Of a stretch of DNA of 64,000 bases, positions 44,375-52,192 are shown piece by piece. This stretch comes from Dysgonomonas sp. UBA5412 (GTDB taxonomy: Bacteria > Bacteroidota > Bacteroidia > Bacteroidales > Dysgonomonadaceae), in assembly GCA_002409595.1 (NCBI GenBank), contig DHNQ01000003.1, positions 29,579 to 93,578 on the forward strand, written 5' to 3'. Numbering within the stretch: the first letter of the stretch is position 1; every line of letters begins with the position of its first letter. Both the position numbers and the translations under genes were made by a program. The notes below the pieces were generated by a model, which saw only the letters and a program-made list of their open reading frames with translations, was not told the DNA's origin and ran no database searches.

Positions 44375-44992
44375 CTATATGACGATTAAAGACGCTAAAA
44401 CCACGTATTTAAACGTAAAAAGGAGCATGAATAATGTTATTAGAAAATCTTTAAGATTGATTCGCAACCGAGATAGGGCTTTACTTATTCTGTCTTCGAC
44501 TGCGCGTTCCGATATATTTAGTTTTTCCGCAATTTCTTTATATTTCATATCCTTAAACCTACTCATAATGAAAGCTTCTTTTTGCTTTTCAGGCAGTTTC
44601 GAAATCGCATCTTGCAGATGTACATAAAGGTCAGAGTATAGCACGTAGTTGTTAACAGAATCTGAATCATCTAAGGTTGTATATAGTCGTGTTACATAGT
44701 TTTCTACTATTTTCTGATGGCGAAGATGATCTAAGCATCCGTTACGTACGGCTCTTAGCAAATATGATTTTAAGGATGTTTCTATTACAAGATTATTTCT
44801 TTCGTTCCATAGTTTCAAGAATATATTTTGGACTATATCTTCACAAACAGCTTTGTCTTGGATTATTGTTCCTGCAAAAAGAACAAGGTTTTTATAATAG
44901 GTGTTAAATAGTATTGCGTATGATTCGTGGCAGCCTTCTTTAAGTCTGATTAATAACTGCGATTCTAACAGATATGTGTTTTTTTCTGGCAT
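44375..44992 (-). CDS. ECF sigma-70 factor with hydrophobic C-terminal tail
   Basis: The 205-residue protein has region 2 (SYAILFNTYYKNLVLFAGTI, EDIVQNIFLKLWNE) and region 4 (SKLPEKQKEAFIMSRFKDM, YKEIAEKLNISERAVEDRI) typical of the FecI-like sigmas of Bacteroidetes polysaccharide loci. After region 4 the chain ends in about 24 very hydrophobic residues (FLITLFMLLFTFKYVVLASL), enough for a membrane span. This tail may tether the factor to the membrane near FecR. It should drive the SusC/SusD/DUF3823 operon. Confidence 0.94.
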   Translation of the reverse strand: MPEKNTYLLESQLLIRLKEGCHESYAILFNTYYKNLVLFAGTIIQDKAVCEDIVQNIFLKLWNERNNLVIETSLKSYLLRAVRNGCLDHLRHQKIVENYVTRLYTTLDDSDSVNNYVLYSDLYVHLQDAISKLPEKQKEAFIMSRFKDMKYKEIAEKLNISERAVEDRISKALSRLRINLKDFLITLFMLLFTFKYVVLASLIVI

Positions 44993-45256
44993 ACAAAAGG
45001 CTAAACTTCAAATAATAATCAAAGTTATGGAGAATAAATTGATTCTTGTTTTAATATGATGAAGGGCGAAGATACATTATTTTCCATGAAACAAGAAAAA
45101 TCGGACTATTAAAAAGATTGCAGAAAGATACACCCTTAATTTCTGATAATTTTGAGGGAGACTGATGTGACTTCACTTTTTACAGAATTATATTCTTATA
45201 GAGAGTTTTTATTACCTTAGAAGTTCTTTTCTAAATTGAATACAAAAACTGTGACG

Positions 45257-45631
45257 ATGAAAGAGTATGATTATAGCCGCCAATATAACAGAACAAATGA
45301 AAAATGGGGTGGAAAAGTTATTTCTATTATAACTTTATTATTAACAGGATATATGGCTGTTACTCATTTCTATGAATTGATTAGCAGTAATTTAGTGAAG
45401 AGTATGGAAAATATACGTTCTGGTAATGAACCTTTGTCTATGACTTATTACGAACCTCAGATTGAGCCTGCAACACTCAATCTGATTTGTGGTATATTAT
45501 TTTCTATTTTATTCCTTGTCAGCTTGTACGCCGTAGCAAGGAAACAAATTCAGCTATTATATATTTTCCTGACTGTCGGAATCTTAATCTGTATCGTTTA
45601 TTTTTTGTTCAGTCAGACTATATTATATTGA
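45257..45631 (+). CDS. Small integral membrane protein, unknown function (124 aa)
   Basis: ATG 45257 (MKEYDYSRQYNRTNEKWGGK) is preferred over a TTG 21 bp upstream. Three hydrophobic segments are visible (VISIITLLLTGYMAVTHFY, LNLICGILFSILFLVSLYAV and IQLLYIFLTVGILICIVYFL), separated by a polar outside loop. No family is recognised. The gene overlaps the 3' end of the opposing hemN gene by 9 bp. Confidence 0.65.
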   Translation: MKEYDYSRQYNRTNEKWGGKVISIITLLLTGYMAVTHFYELISSNLVKSMENIRSGNEPLSMTYYEPQIEPATLNLICGILFSILFLVSLYAVARKQIQLLYIFLTVGILICIVYFLFSQTILY

Positions 45632-46993
45632 TTTTGAGTATTTTTTATCAGCTAATCCATCTTGTAGTTTGTCAAAAGAGGCAGCTACATTACGAACAAG
45701 ACTTGTATATTCGGGATGAATATTAATACATGTATCAGTATATTCGATTATACCATCCACTTCAAATTCACGAAGCTTCTCTTCATCATATTTAATGGCA
45801 GATTTAATTGTGCTTACGGGCACATTTAGCTCTTCAGATAATGTTTGCCAGTTTACGGTATAATTACACATCAACCTTGAAATAACCTCTCTTGTTATTT
45901 GCTCTTCTTCGTTGAGTATATATCCTTTTGCTACCGGAAAGATACCTTGGTTTACTTGTTCAATATATGTTTTCAGATCTTTAGTGTTCTGTGCATAAGC
46001 TCCGGATAGCTGTCCGATGCCTGTAATGCCAAAGGCATAAACTTGTCCTGTGGTACGACGAGTACAGTATCCTTGAAAGTTACGATGTAATACCTTTTTC
46101 TGTTGAGCTTCAAATAGTTCATCTTCAGGTAAAACGAAATGATCAAGTCCTATTTTCTTATATCCTGCATTGGTCAGCAGTTGTTTGGCTGTTTCATAGA
46201 TTTGGCTCTTAATTTCTACGGAAGGTAGTCCTGCTTTTTCGAGATTCTTTTGTAATTCGTTTACCCACGGAACATGTGCGTACGAGAATGTAACTATTCT
46301 ATCGGGCTTTAGAGCAATTGCCTTTTCGATCGTTTTACTAAAAGACTCTACTGTCTGCAATGGAAGACCGTATATGAAATCCATATTAACAGATATTCCT
46401 CTGCCTTTCAATATTGCAATTACTTCTTCGATAGACATACGTGAAGGCTTTCGGTTAGAAGCCTTTAGTACATCAGTATTAAAATCTTGTACCCCCAGAC
46501 TTATTCGGTTAAATCCGGCATCAATCAAATCGTTCCAATATTTTTCGTCTGCATATCCGGGATGACACTCTATGGCTATTTCCGGCTTTTCGATACATTC
46601 AAAATCTGAAAGAATGAGTTGATTAAGTTCTTTCAATATAGTTACGGGTAGGGTAGTAGGAGTTCCTCCTCCATAATGAATCTGTGAGATCTTTCGTTTC
46701 CGATCAAGTAACGATAATACCATGCCTATTTCTTTTTTCAAGGCATCAATATACTGAAGTACGGTACTGTTATTCTTTAGCAATTGCGAATTACATCCGC
46801 AATAATAGCACATTTGATAACAGAACGGAATATGTATATATACCGATATGTGCTGCGGATTTTGTTCGTTAGAATCTATAATGATATTACGGAATTGTTG
46901 AGCCGAAAATGAATCGTTAAAGAAATTAGCCGGAGGATAACTAGTATATCTTGGTACGGGAACGCTATATTTATTTAGTAATTCTTGTTTCAT
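45623..46993 (-). CDS. hemN: Oxygen-independent coproporphyrinogen III dehydrogenase (radical SAM)
   Basis: The 456-residue protein has the HemN start (YSVPVPRYTSYPPANFF), the radical-SAM cysteines in HIPFCYQMCYYCGC (Cys58, Cys62, Cys65, plus the Cys67 typical of HemN), YGGGTPTTLP and the C-terminal HemN domain with RLMCNYTVNW. It oxidises coproporphyrinogen III to protoporphyrinogen IX without oxygen. It is the last gene of an operon with a TonB receptor and an MFS permease, and overlaps the permease gene by 23 bp. This link to transport genes is unusual and is discussed as a finding. Confidence 0.95.
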   Translation of the reverse strand: MKQELLNKYSVPVPRYTSYPPANFFNDSFSAQQFRNIIIDSNEQNPQHISVYIHIPFCYQMCYYCGCNSQLLKNNSTVLQYIDALKKEIGMVLSLLDRKRKISQIHYGGGTPTTLPVTILKELNQLILSDFECIEKPEIAIECHPGYADEKYWNDLIDAGFNRISLGVQDFNTDVLKASNRKPSRMSIEEVIAILKGRGISVNMDFIYGLPLQTVESFSKTIEKAIALKPDRIVTFSYAHVPWVNELQKNLEKAGLPSVEIKSQIYETAKQLLTNAGYKKIGLDHFVLPEDELFEAQQKKVLHRNFQGYCTRRTTGQVYAFGITGIGQLSGAYAQNTKDLKTYIEQVNQGIFPVAKGYILNEEEQITREVISRLMCNYTVNWQTLSEELNVPVSTIKSAIKYDEEKLREFEVDGIIEYTDTCINIHPEYTSLVRNVAASFDKLQDGLADKKYSKSI

Positions 46994-48218
46994 GATTGAG
47001 AGTATTTGAGTCCTTTAATTTAAATGCGAATAATATAAAAATAAGAGAAACAAAGGCAATACCCATTTCTACAAAGAAAAGCCCTTTGTATGTAATGAGT
47101 GCTGCGATCTTTCCTGACGATACACCCATGAGTATACCGCTGAGATGAGTTATAACTGTTTGTATCGTAAAATCTGTACCCTCATATCCCGGACGTACAC
47201 AGTCCATAGATGTTGTATATACTACAATTACTGCTATGCCATAGCTACCCCATAGTAAAGATATGCCCAGATGCAGCGTTGCAATATTGATAGGTAATAC
47301 GGTAACCAACAAACAAAAATATATTGTTGTGAGTAATGTGCAGATGGCAAATACAATACGTGCAGTATGACGTCCTATTTTGCGAACAATAAAGCCTCCG
47401 CCAAATGACGCTAGACAACCGATTGTAGTACCCACTATGCCCGACATAATACCAATCTCTTTTATAGAGTAGCCATAGTCTACCAGCATGGGCTTTAGCA
47501 TGGCAAGAATACCGATTAGTCCGGCATAATATAAGAACAGAAATATTATCTGTTTTGATATTCCTTTTTGCTTAAAGAATCCTAAAAGGTCGTTAGCATT
47601 GGGCTTTTCTTCTTGTCTTGCTTTTATAATCTCATTACCTTGTTTTCGTTTAAAGAAGAATAAAGGTATAATCGCTATTATTACAAATAATGCCAAGAAG
47701 GGTAGGAGATTCCCCCATCCGTATTGATTATACAACAGTAGTAGTAACCCTCCGCCCACCATTGCTCCGGCAAAACTACCCATCGACTGCATACTGTTTA
47801 CTAAACTTTTGTCCTCCTTTTTAAAGGATAGCATGGCTAACGAATCGGTTGCTATATCTTGAGTAGCCGATGCTACAAATGATAGTATTATCAATCCCAC
47901 CACCAGATAGGGTGTTGCTGCCAGATCCATAAACGATACACATAAAATAATACTTGCATATATAAGCTCAGACGAGAATATCCAACACTTATAATCGTTG
48001 AGCCTGTATGTAGTGCGGTCTACTCCGGGCGACCAAAGGAATTTTAAAATCCAAGGAAGTTTCAAAAGTTGGAGCATACCGATTGTTTCGAGAGAAAAAT
48101 TTTGCTGACGCATGATTACAGGCAATACCGTCGAGAAAAAACTCATCGGAATAGACTGTGCTATATAGAGACTAAAGAATGTGAACAGATGTCCCCCTTT
48201 TTGGAAGTTTAGCTTCAT
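46971..48218 (-). CDS. MFS permease of the RhtX/FptX (siderophore/tetrapyrrole-import) type
   Basis: The 415-residue protein has 12 predicted membrane segments and the RhtX/FptX-type start: IAQSIPMSFFSTVLPVIMRQ followed by ETIGMLQLLKLPWILKFLWS and PGVDRTTYRLNDYKCW. DIATDSLAMLSF and SMQSMGSFAGAMVGGG also fit. Members import siderophores or other loaded ligands from periplasm to cytoplasm. The gene is between a TonB receptor (10 bp away) and hemN (overlapping), which suggests that the cargo is a substrate of HemN. An AmpG-like muropeptide permease is the main alternative. Confidence 0.85.
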   Translation of the reverse strand: MKLNFQKGGHLFTFFSLYIAQSIPMSFFSTVLPVIMRQQNFSLETIGMLQLLKLPWILKFLWSPGVDRTTYRLNDYKCWIFSSELIYASIILCVSFMDLAATPYLVVGLIILSFVASATQDIATDSLAMLSFKKEDKSLVNSMQSMGSFAGAMVGGGLLLLLYNQYGWGNLLPFLALFVIIAIIPLFFFKRKQGNEIIKARQEEKPNANDLLGFFKQKGISKQIIFLFLYYAGLIGILAMLKPMLVDYGYSIKEIGIMSGIVGTTIGCLASFGGGFIVRKIGRHTARIVFAICTLLTTIYFCLLVTVLPINIATLHLGISLLWGSYGIAVIVVYTTSMDCVRPGYEGTDFTIQTVITHLSGILMGVSSGKIAALITYKGLFFVEMGIAFVSLIFILFAFKLKDSNTLNHETRITK

Positions 48219-48228
48219 GCTTTCAGAT

Positions 48229-50331
48229 TCAGAATTTGAAATTCATATTTATACCACATGTAAAAGGACGTCCCTTTTGCACATAATCTTGATTAGATAA
48301 TGTAGTGAAGAAATAATATGTAATATAATCCTCGCCCGTAATGTTTTTAGCCCACAAGTCGATAGAGAAATCATTTTTTACAAAAGATATTTTTCCATTC
48401 AGTGTATTGTAATATTTTTGTGTTATATCATTTTCATCCGTCCAATATATTTTTCCGGCTCCTGTATATTGAGCCCCGATAACTACTTTATCCATCCATT
48501 TTTGATTTATATCCAGAGTGTAATTTGCTGACAAAGCTACAGTGTGGCGTGGAACCATTGGCAAATATTTATTATCGTAATTGGTCGTTTTTCCGGTTCG
48601 GTCGTTATAGTCTTTGTAGTCCTTATATCTGGCACTTGTATATCCATAAGCAAATTGAAGGTTTAATTGCTTTATCGGATTCATTTGTGCCGATATTTCC
48701 AATCCCTTACTTTCCGATCTGCCGGCATTCTTTATGATAAACCCCTTGCCTCCGGTTTTGGTTTGAGATATTTGTTGCTTTTTCCAATCTATATAAAATA
48801 GGCTTATGTCGAAGAATAGAAGATTGTCAAACAGACTACTTTTTCCTCCAAGCTCGTAACTCCAACTATACTCAGGATCAAAAATGCGGTCTTCATTCCT
48901 TTCGGCAGTATTGTTAAACCCTCCGGTTTTATATCCCTTACTCACCGAGAAGTAGGAAATGCCATCTTTTCCAAACGAGTATTGAAGAGCTGCTTTAGGC
49001 GTTAGCTGCGAAAAAGAAGTCTTGTCTATTGCAGGATCTTCGACACCTTTAATCGTTGTTCGGTTCATTGTCGATTTTGTATGTTCCCAGTCGTAACGAA
49101 TACCCAAAACTAACGATAATCCGGGGTCGAATATATTATTTATTGTAGACTGGTGATATACTGCAATGCCATCCGTAGGATTTTTAGCATTCTGTATAGT
49201 ATGTGCCCCATTCGTACGATTGTCGGTATCATTGGTTTGATAATAGTTCTGATAAAACCCAAATACTCCGAATTGCCAGCTATACCGGCTATCTTCGTGC
49301 AGCGATTTTATATTAAATTCTTGAGAATACATCTGCTGTCTTTGGTAGAAACTTACATAATATAAGTCCTGAGGCATAAAGTCTTGATCTAACCCCTGAT
49401 TGCCATCATAAAACTGAAATGAGGATTGCGAACCCAGTTTGAATTGATCTGTGATATATTCGATATTCAACCCATTTGTTGACATATTACGTCTGTAAAA
49501 ACTATGCTCATTGTAGTTTATATCATCAGCCTTGTTTGTCTCTCGGTTATATACCCTATAAGGGTATCCGTCCTGATCAGAATATTCGTAAGCCATAATC
49601 AAGTGCATTAGCAATCCCGGCTGTATGCGCCAGCTAAGTCTTGCCCGTCCCGAAAAGGCATCCATCGGGTCTGCTTTTTTTTTGGTGGTCACATTGTTGA
49701 AATATCCTCCCCTATGTAAGTAGTTACCCGATATAGCATATCCCACCTTGTCATTGTAATTGCCATAATGAGATAAACCTGCCTGATAAAGATTGTGATT
49801 GCCTGCCGTCAGGTTAATATCTGTACCGGTATAGTTAAATGGCGATTTAGAAAATACATTGATAATGCCTCCCATTGTGTTCCTTCCATACAATGTTCCT
49901 TGAGGTCCTCGCAGAACTTCTATTCGTTCTATATCGTTTATGTTAATATCGAATGTAGAGCGGTCAAAATACGGTACTCCATCCACATAAAGACCTACCG
50001 AAGGTGCATTTCGGTGCGAACCGATACCTCTGATATAGGATGGTGAGGTCATTTTAGATCCATAATCGGGAATGAAAAGATTGGGTATATAAGATGTAAT
50101 CTCTTTTATATTGGTAATATTAAACTCTTCTACCTCTTTACCTGTTAATAAAGATGCAGCTACGGGTTGCACATACAGATTACTATTTTGCTTGAAAGAT
50201 TCTATAACAATTTCTTTTCCGGTGTATTTCATTATCACCGAATCTCCATTCTCTCGGATGTCGTCGGCTTTTATACTTATCGGAATTAAAATTAGCAATA
50301 AGAAACTTAATAGAATATATTGTACATTCAT
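48229..50331 (-). CDS. TonB-dependent receptor, probably for a porphyrin/heme-like ligand
   Basis: ATG 50331 gives a clean signal peptide (MNVQYILLSFLLLILIPISI, then KADD); the longer frame from 50406 adds an unlikely leader. The 700-residue protein has no carboxypeptidase-like domain, so it is not SusC-like. The plug shows SYIPNLFIPDYGSKMTSPSY, IRGIGSHRNAPSVGLYVDGV and RIEVLRGPQGTLYGRNTMGG. This is the proteobacterial iron-complex receptor type. The barrel ends in ...RPFTCGINMNFKF. Position before an MFS permease and hemN suggests a tetrapyrrole ligand; a siderophore is possible too. Confidence 0.85.
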   Translation of the reverse strand: MNVQYILLSFLLLILIPISIKADDIRENGDSVIMKYTGKEIVIESFKQNSNLYVQPVAASLLTGKEVEEFNITNIKEITSYIPNLFIPDYGSKMTSPSYIRGIGSHRNAPSVGLYVDGVPYFDRSTFDININDIERIEVLRGPQGTLYGRNTMGGIINVFSKSPFNYTGTDINLTAGNHNLYQAGLSHYGNYNDKVGYAISGNYLHRGGYFNNVTTKKKADPMDAFSGRARLSWRIQPGLLMHLIMAYEYSDQDGYPYRVYNRETNKADDINYNEHSFYRRNMSTNGLNIEYITDQFKLGSQSSFQFYDGNQGLDQDFMPQDLYYVSFYQRQQMYSQEFNIKSLHEDSRYSWQFGVFGFYQNYYQTNDTDNRTNGAHTIQNAKNPTDGIAVYHQSTINNIFDPGLSLVLGIRYDWEHTKSTMNRTTIKGVEDPAIDKTSFSQLTPKAALQYSFGKDGISYFSVSKGYKTGGFNNTAERNEDRIFDPEYSWSYELGGKSSLFDNLLFFDISLFYIDWKKQQISQTKTGGKGFIIKNAGRSESKGLEISAQMNPIKQLNLQFAYGYTSARYKDYKDYNDRTGKTTNYDNKYLPMVPRHTVALSANYTLDINQKWMDKVVIGAQYTGAGKIYWTDENDITQKYYNTLNGKISFVKNDFSIDLWAKNITGEDYITYYFFTTLSNQDYVQKGRPFTCGINMNFKF

Positions 50332-50405
50332 TCGGTTATTCAAGGCTTTATGATATGTATTTTTTAGTTGATATGCAAAATTAAAAAAAGACAGAACTAC
50401 TGTCA

Positions 50406-50423
50406 ATCACTAGATGTAGTGAT
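50406..50423. promoter_or_regulatory. Candidate operator between the receptor operon and the flavoprotein gene
   Basis: ATCACTA (50406-50412) and TAGTGAT (50417-50423) form a perfect 7-bp dyad around GATG. It is about 25 bp downstream of a leftward -7 element CAAAGATA (50447-50454, TATCTTTG on the minus strand), placing it in the early leader of the receptor gene. A rightward TATCTTTG at 50537-50544 may serve the flavoprotein gene. Neither -7 element has a good -33 partner. Confidence 0.4.
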
Positions 50424-50585
50424 ATTCACCAATATATTTTAGAGAACAAAGATAGTTGCTCAATCCATTATTGGGTGTAACATTTATTACGATGCCCGAA
50501 ATTGAATGACAGAACTGCTTTCTCAGACTAAAATCTTATCTTTGTTCTATCACAAAATAAAAAGAAATTCGATTAAATAAATAAT

Positions 50586-51794
50586 ATGACCGTAGACGAA
50601 ACTATTTATGACTGTATAGTAATAGGAGGGGGGATTAGTGGAATTTCCTTTGCCCATTATTTACATTCGATAGATAAAAAAGTTCTTGTAATGGAAAAAA
50701 ATAAGGCTATTGGCGGACAGATTCAAAGCCTTCCTTCTGAAAAGAATCCTGATTATTGGAGTGAGTTTGGTGCACACACCTGTTATAATTCATATACGCA
50801 TTTGTTATCTATAGTAAAGGATATAGACGGTGCAGAGCTGATTCTTCCTCTAGGCAAAGGTAGCTATATGACTTATTCAGAAGGACGGATAAAAAAAATG
50901 TTTGCAGACATGTCTGTTCTCTCTATAATATTGAATGGTCCGAAAATTTTCTTTTCTTCGAAAAAAGGAAAAACAGTAAAAGAGTATTTCAGTAATATTG
51001 TAGGTCGGAAAAACTATGATAAATTATTTAGCCGATTATTCCGAGCTGTTATTTCTCAAAGTGCTGACAATTATCCGGCAGAATTATTTCTTAAACGACG
51101 CAAGGGCAGATATGAAGAATTTCCGCGTAAATTTACCTTTCGGCGAGGAATATCCCAGTTTTTAGAAGCTATTGTCCATGAAGATAATCTGGATGTCATA
51201 TTTGGTTCAGAAGTTTCGCATATACAGAGAGATGGTGATAAATATAAAATAATTACTTCAAGTGGAGATGTTTTTTTCTGTTCAAGAATAGCAATAGCTA
51301 CTGATCCGCAAACTACAGCAAACCTTATTGTTGAGTTTGAGAAAGAATTGGCAAATAGTCTATCGACCATCCCAATGTTTTACTCCGAATCGGTGAATGT
51401 TATCGTTTCCAAAGAAAAATTGTCTGTACCTCTTGTAGCCGGAATAATCCCGATAGCAGACACTTTTCATTCGGCAGTATCGCGCGATTTGGTGGAAGAC
51501 GACAATCTGAGAAGTTTTACATTTCACTTTGAGAAAGGCAAAAGTGATGAAAATGCTCAGTTTGAGATTATTTGCGATGTATTGAATATTAAACAAGCTG
51601 ATATAATAGAGGCTAAAAAAGTACAGCACATCTTGCCTTCTCTCAATCTGGCTCATTTAGATATGGTGGAGCAGGTAAAGGAGACAACAAAGTCTGAAGA
51701 TATTTATATTTTGGGTAATTATTTTTATGGCTTGTCGATAGAAGACTGTATTCATCGTTCTTTTGATGAATTTCAACGCTTTAAGAATCATTAA
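50586..51794 (+). CDS. FAD-dependent protoporphyrinogen oxidase-like (HemG/HemY-type) flavoprotein
   Basis: The 402-residue protein starts with the dinucleotide-binding fold DCIVIGGGISGISFAHYLHS and KVLVMEKNKAIGGQIQS. ISQSADNYPAELFLKRRKGR, RGISQFLEAI and the C-terminal LGNYFYGLSIEDCIHRSFDE follow the amine-oxidase/protoporphyrinogen-oxidase pattern. It is shorter than typical HemY (about 450 residues). In this place it would oxidise protoporphyrinogen IX, the product of the divergently encoded HemN, to protoporphyrin IX. A related desaturase or amine oxidase is the main alternative. Confidence 0.78.
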   Translation: MTVDETIYDCIVIGGGISGISFAHYLHSIDKKVLVMEKNKAIGGQIQSLPSEKNPDYWSEFGAHTCYNSYTHLLSIVKDIDGAELILPLGKGSYMTYSEGRIKKMFADMSVLSIILNGPKIFFSSKKGKTVKEYFSNIVGRKNYDKLFSRLFRAVISQSADNYPAELFLKRRKGRYEEFPRKFTFRRGISQFLEAIVHEDNLDVIFGSEVSHIQRDGDKYKIITSSGDVFFCSRIAIATDPQTTANLIVEFEKELANSLSTIPMFYSESVNVIVSKEKLSVPLVAGIIPIADTFHSAVSRDLVEDDNLRSFTFHFEKGKSDENAQFEIICDVLNIKQADIIEAKKVQHILPSLNLAHLDMVEQVKETTKSEDIYILGNYFYGLSIEDCIHRSFDEFQRFKNH

Positions 51795-51811
51795 GCATAT
51801 TTGATACAATA

Positions 51812-51843
51812 AAAAAGCAGTTTGAATCATCAAACTGCTTTTT
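51812..51843. terminator. Bidirectional terminator between the flavoprotein gene and tRNA-Thr
   Basis: Perfect 14-bp arms AAAAAGCAGTTTGA and TCAAACTGCTTTTT around ATCA. It serves the rightward gene (18 bp away) and, on the other strand, tRNA-Thr (4 bp away). Confidence 0.9.
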
Positions 51844-51846
51844 CTG

Positions 51847-51920
51847 AGCCTCTTGTCGGATTCGAACCAACGACCCCGAGATTACAAATCACGTGCTCTG
51901 GCCAACTGAGCTAAAGAGGC
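51847..51920 (-). tRNA. tRNA-Thr (anticodon TGT)
   Basis: The minus strand begins GCCTCTTTAGCTCAGTTGGC and ends GTTCGAATCCGACAAGAGGC plus T. The acceptor stem GCCTCTT/AAGAGGC is perfect, the anticodon loop reads TTTGTAA with anticodon TGT, and the T-loop is GTTCGAATC. CCA is not encoded. It is followed on the same strand by the 3' side terminator and preceded by the SRP RNA. Confidence 0.95.
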
Positions 51921-51924
51921 AAGT

Positions 51925-52020
51925 GGGTAAGCTGACTATATCGCGTCGCTACAACCGACGGCCCTTGCTGCGATCAAACCCTGGGGGATTAATCGGGAGC
52001 TGACCGTATAGGACTTACCC
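51925..52020 (-). ncRNA. ffs: Small signal recognition particle RNA (4.5S-like)
   Basis: The minus-strand RNA starts GGGTAAGTCCTATA and ends TATAGTCAGCTTACCC, so the ends pair to form a long hairpin. The centre reads CCCCCAGGG, TTTGATCGC and AGCAAGGG. CAGG and AGCA are the invariant internal loops that bind Ffh, and TTGTAGCG on the 3' side is also typical. The apical loop is not a standard GGAA tetraloop (see findings). About 96 nt, the usual size for small bacterial SRP RNAs. Confidence 0.8.
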
Positions 52021-52192
52021 GCGACAAAAGTAGATAAATTTTTCAGATTAACAAAATATGGATTCAATTTTTTCCTTTGATTTCCTTTTACTACATTTGT
52101 ATTGCGAGCATTTATTACAAAAATAAGTTAGCTATCAAACACTTATAAAATCGATTTTTTTTGAAAAAATATTAAGAAAAAGATAAAATAAT

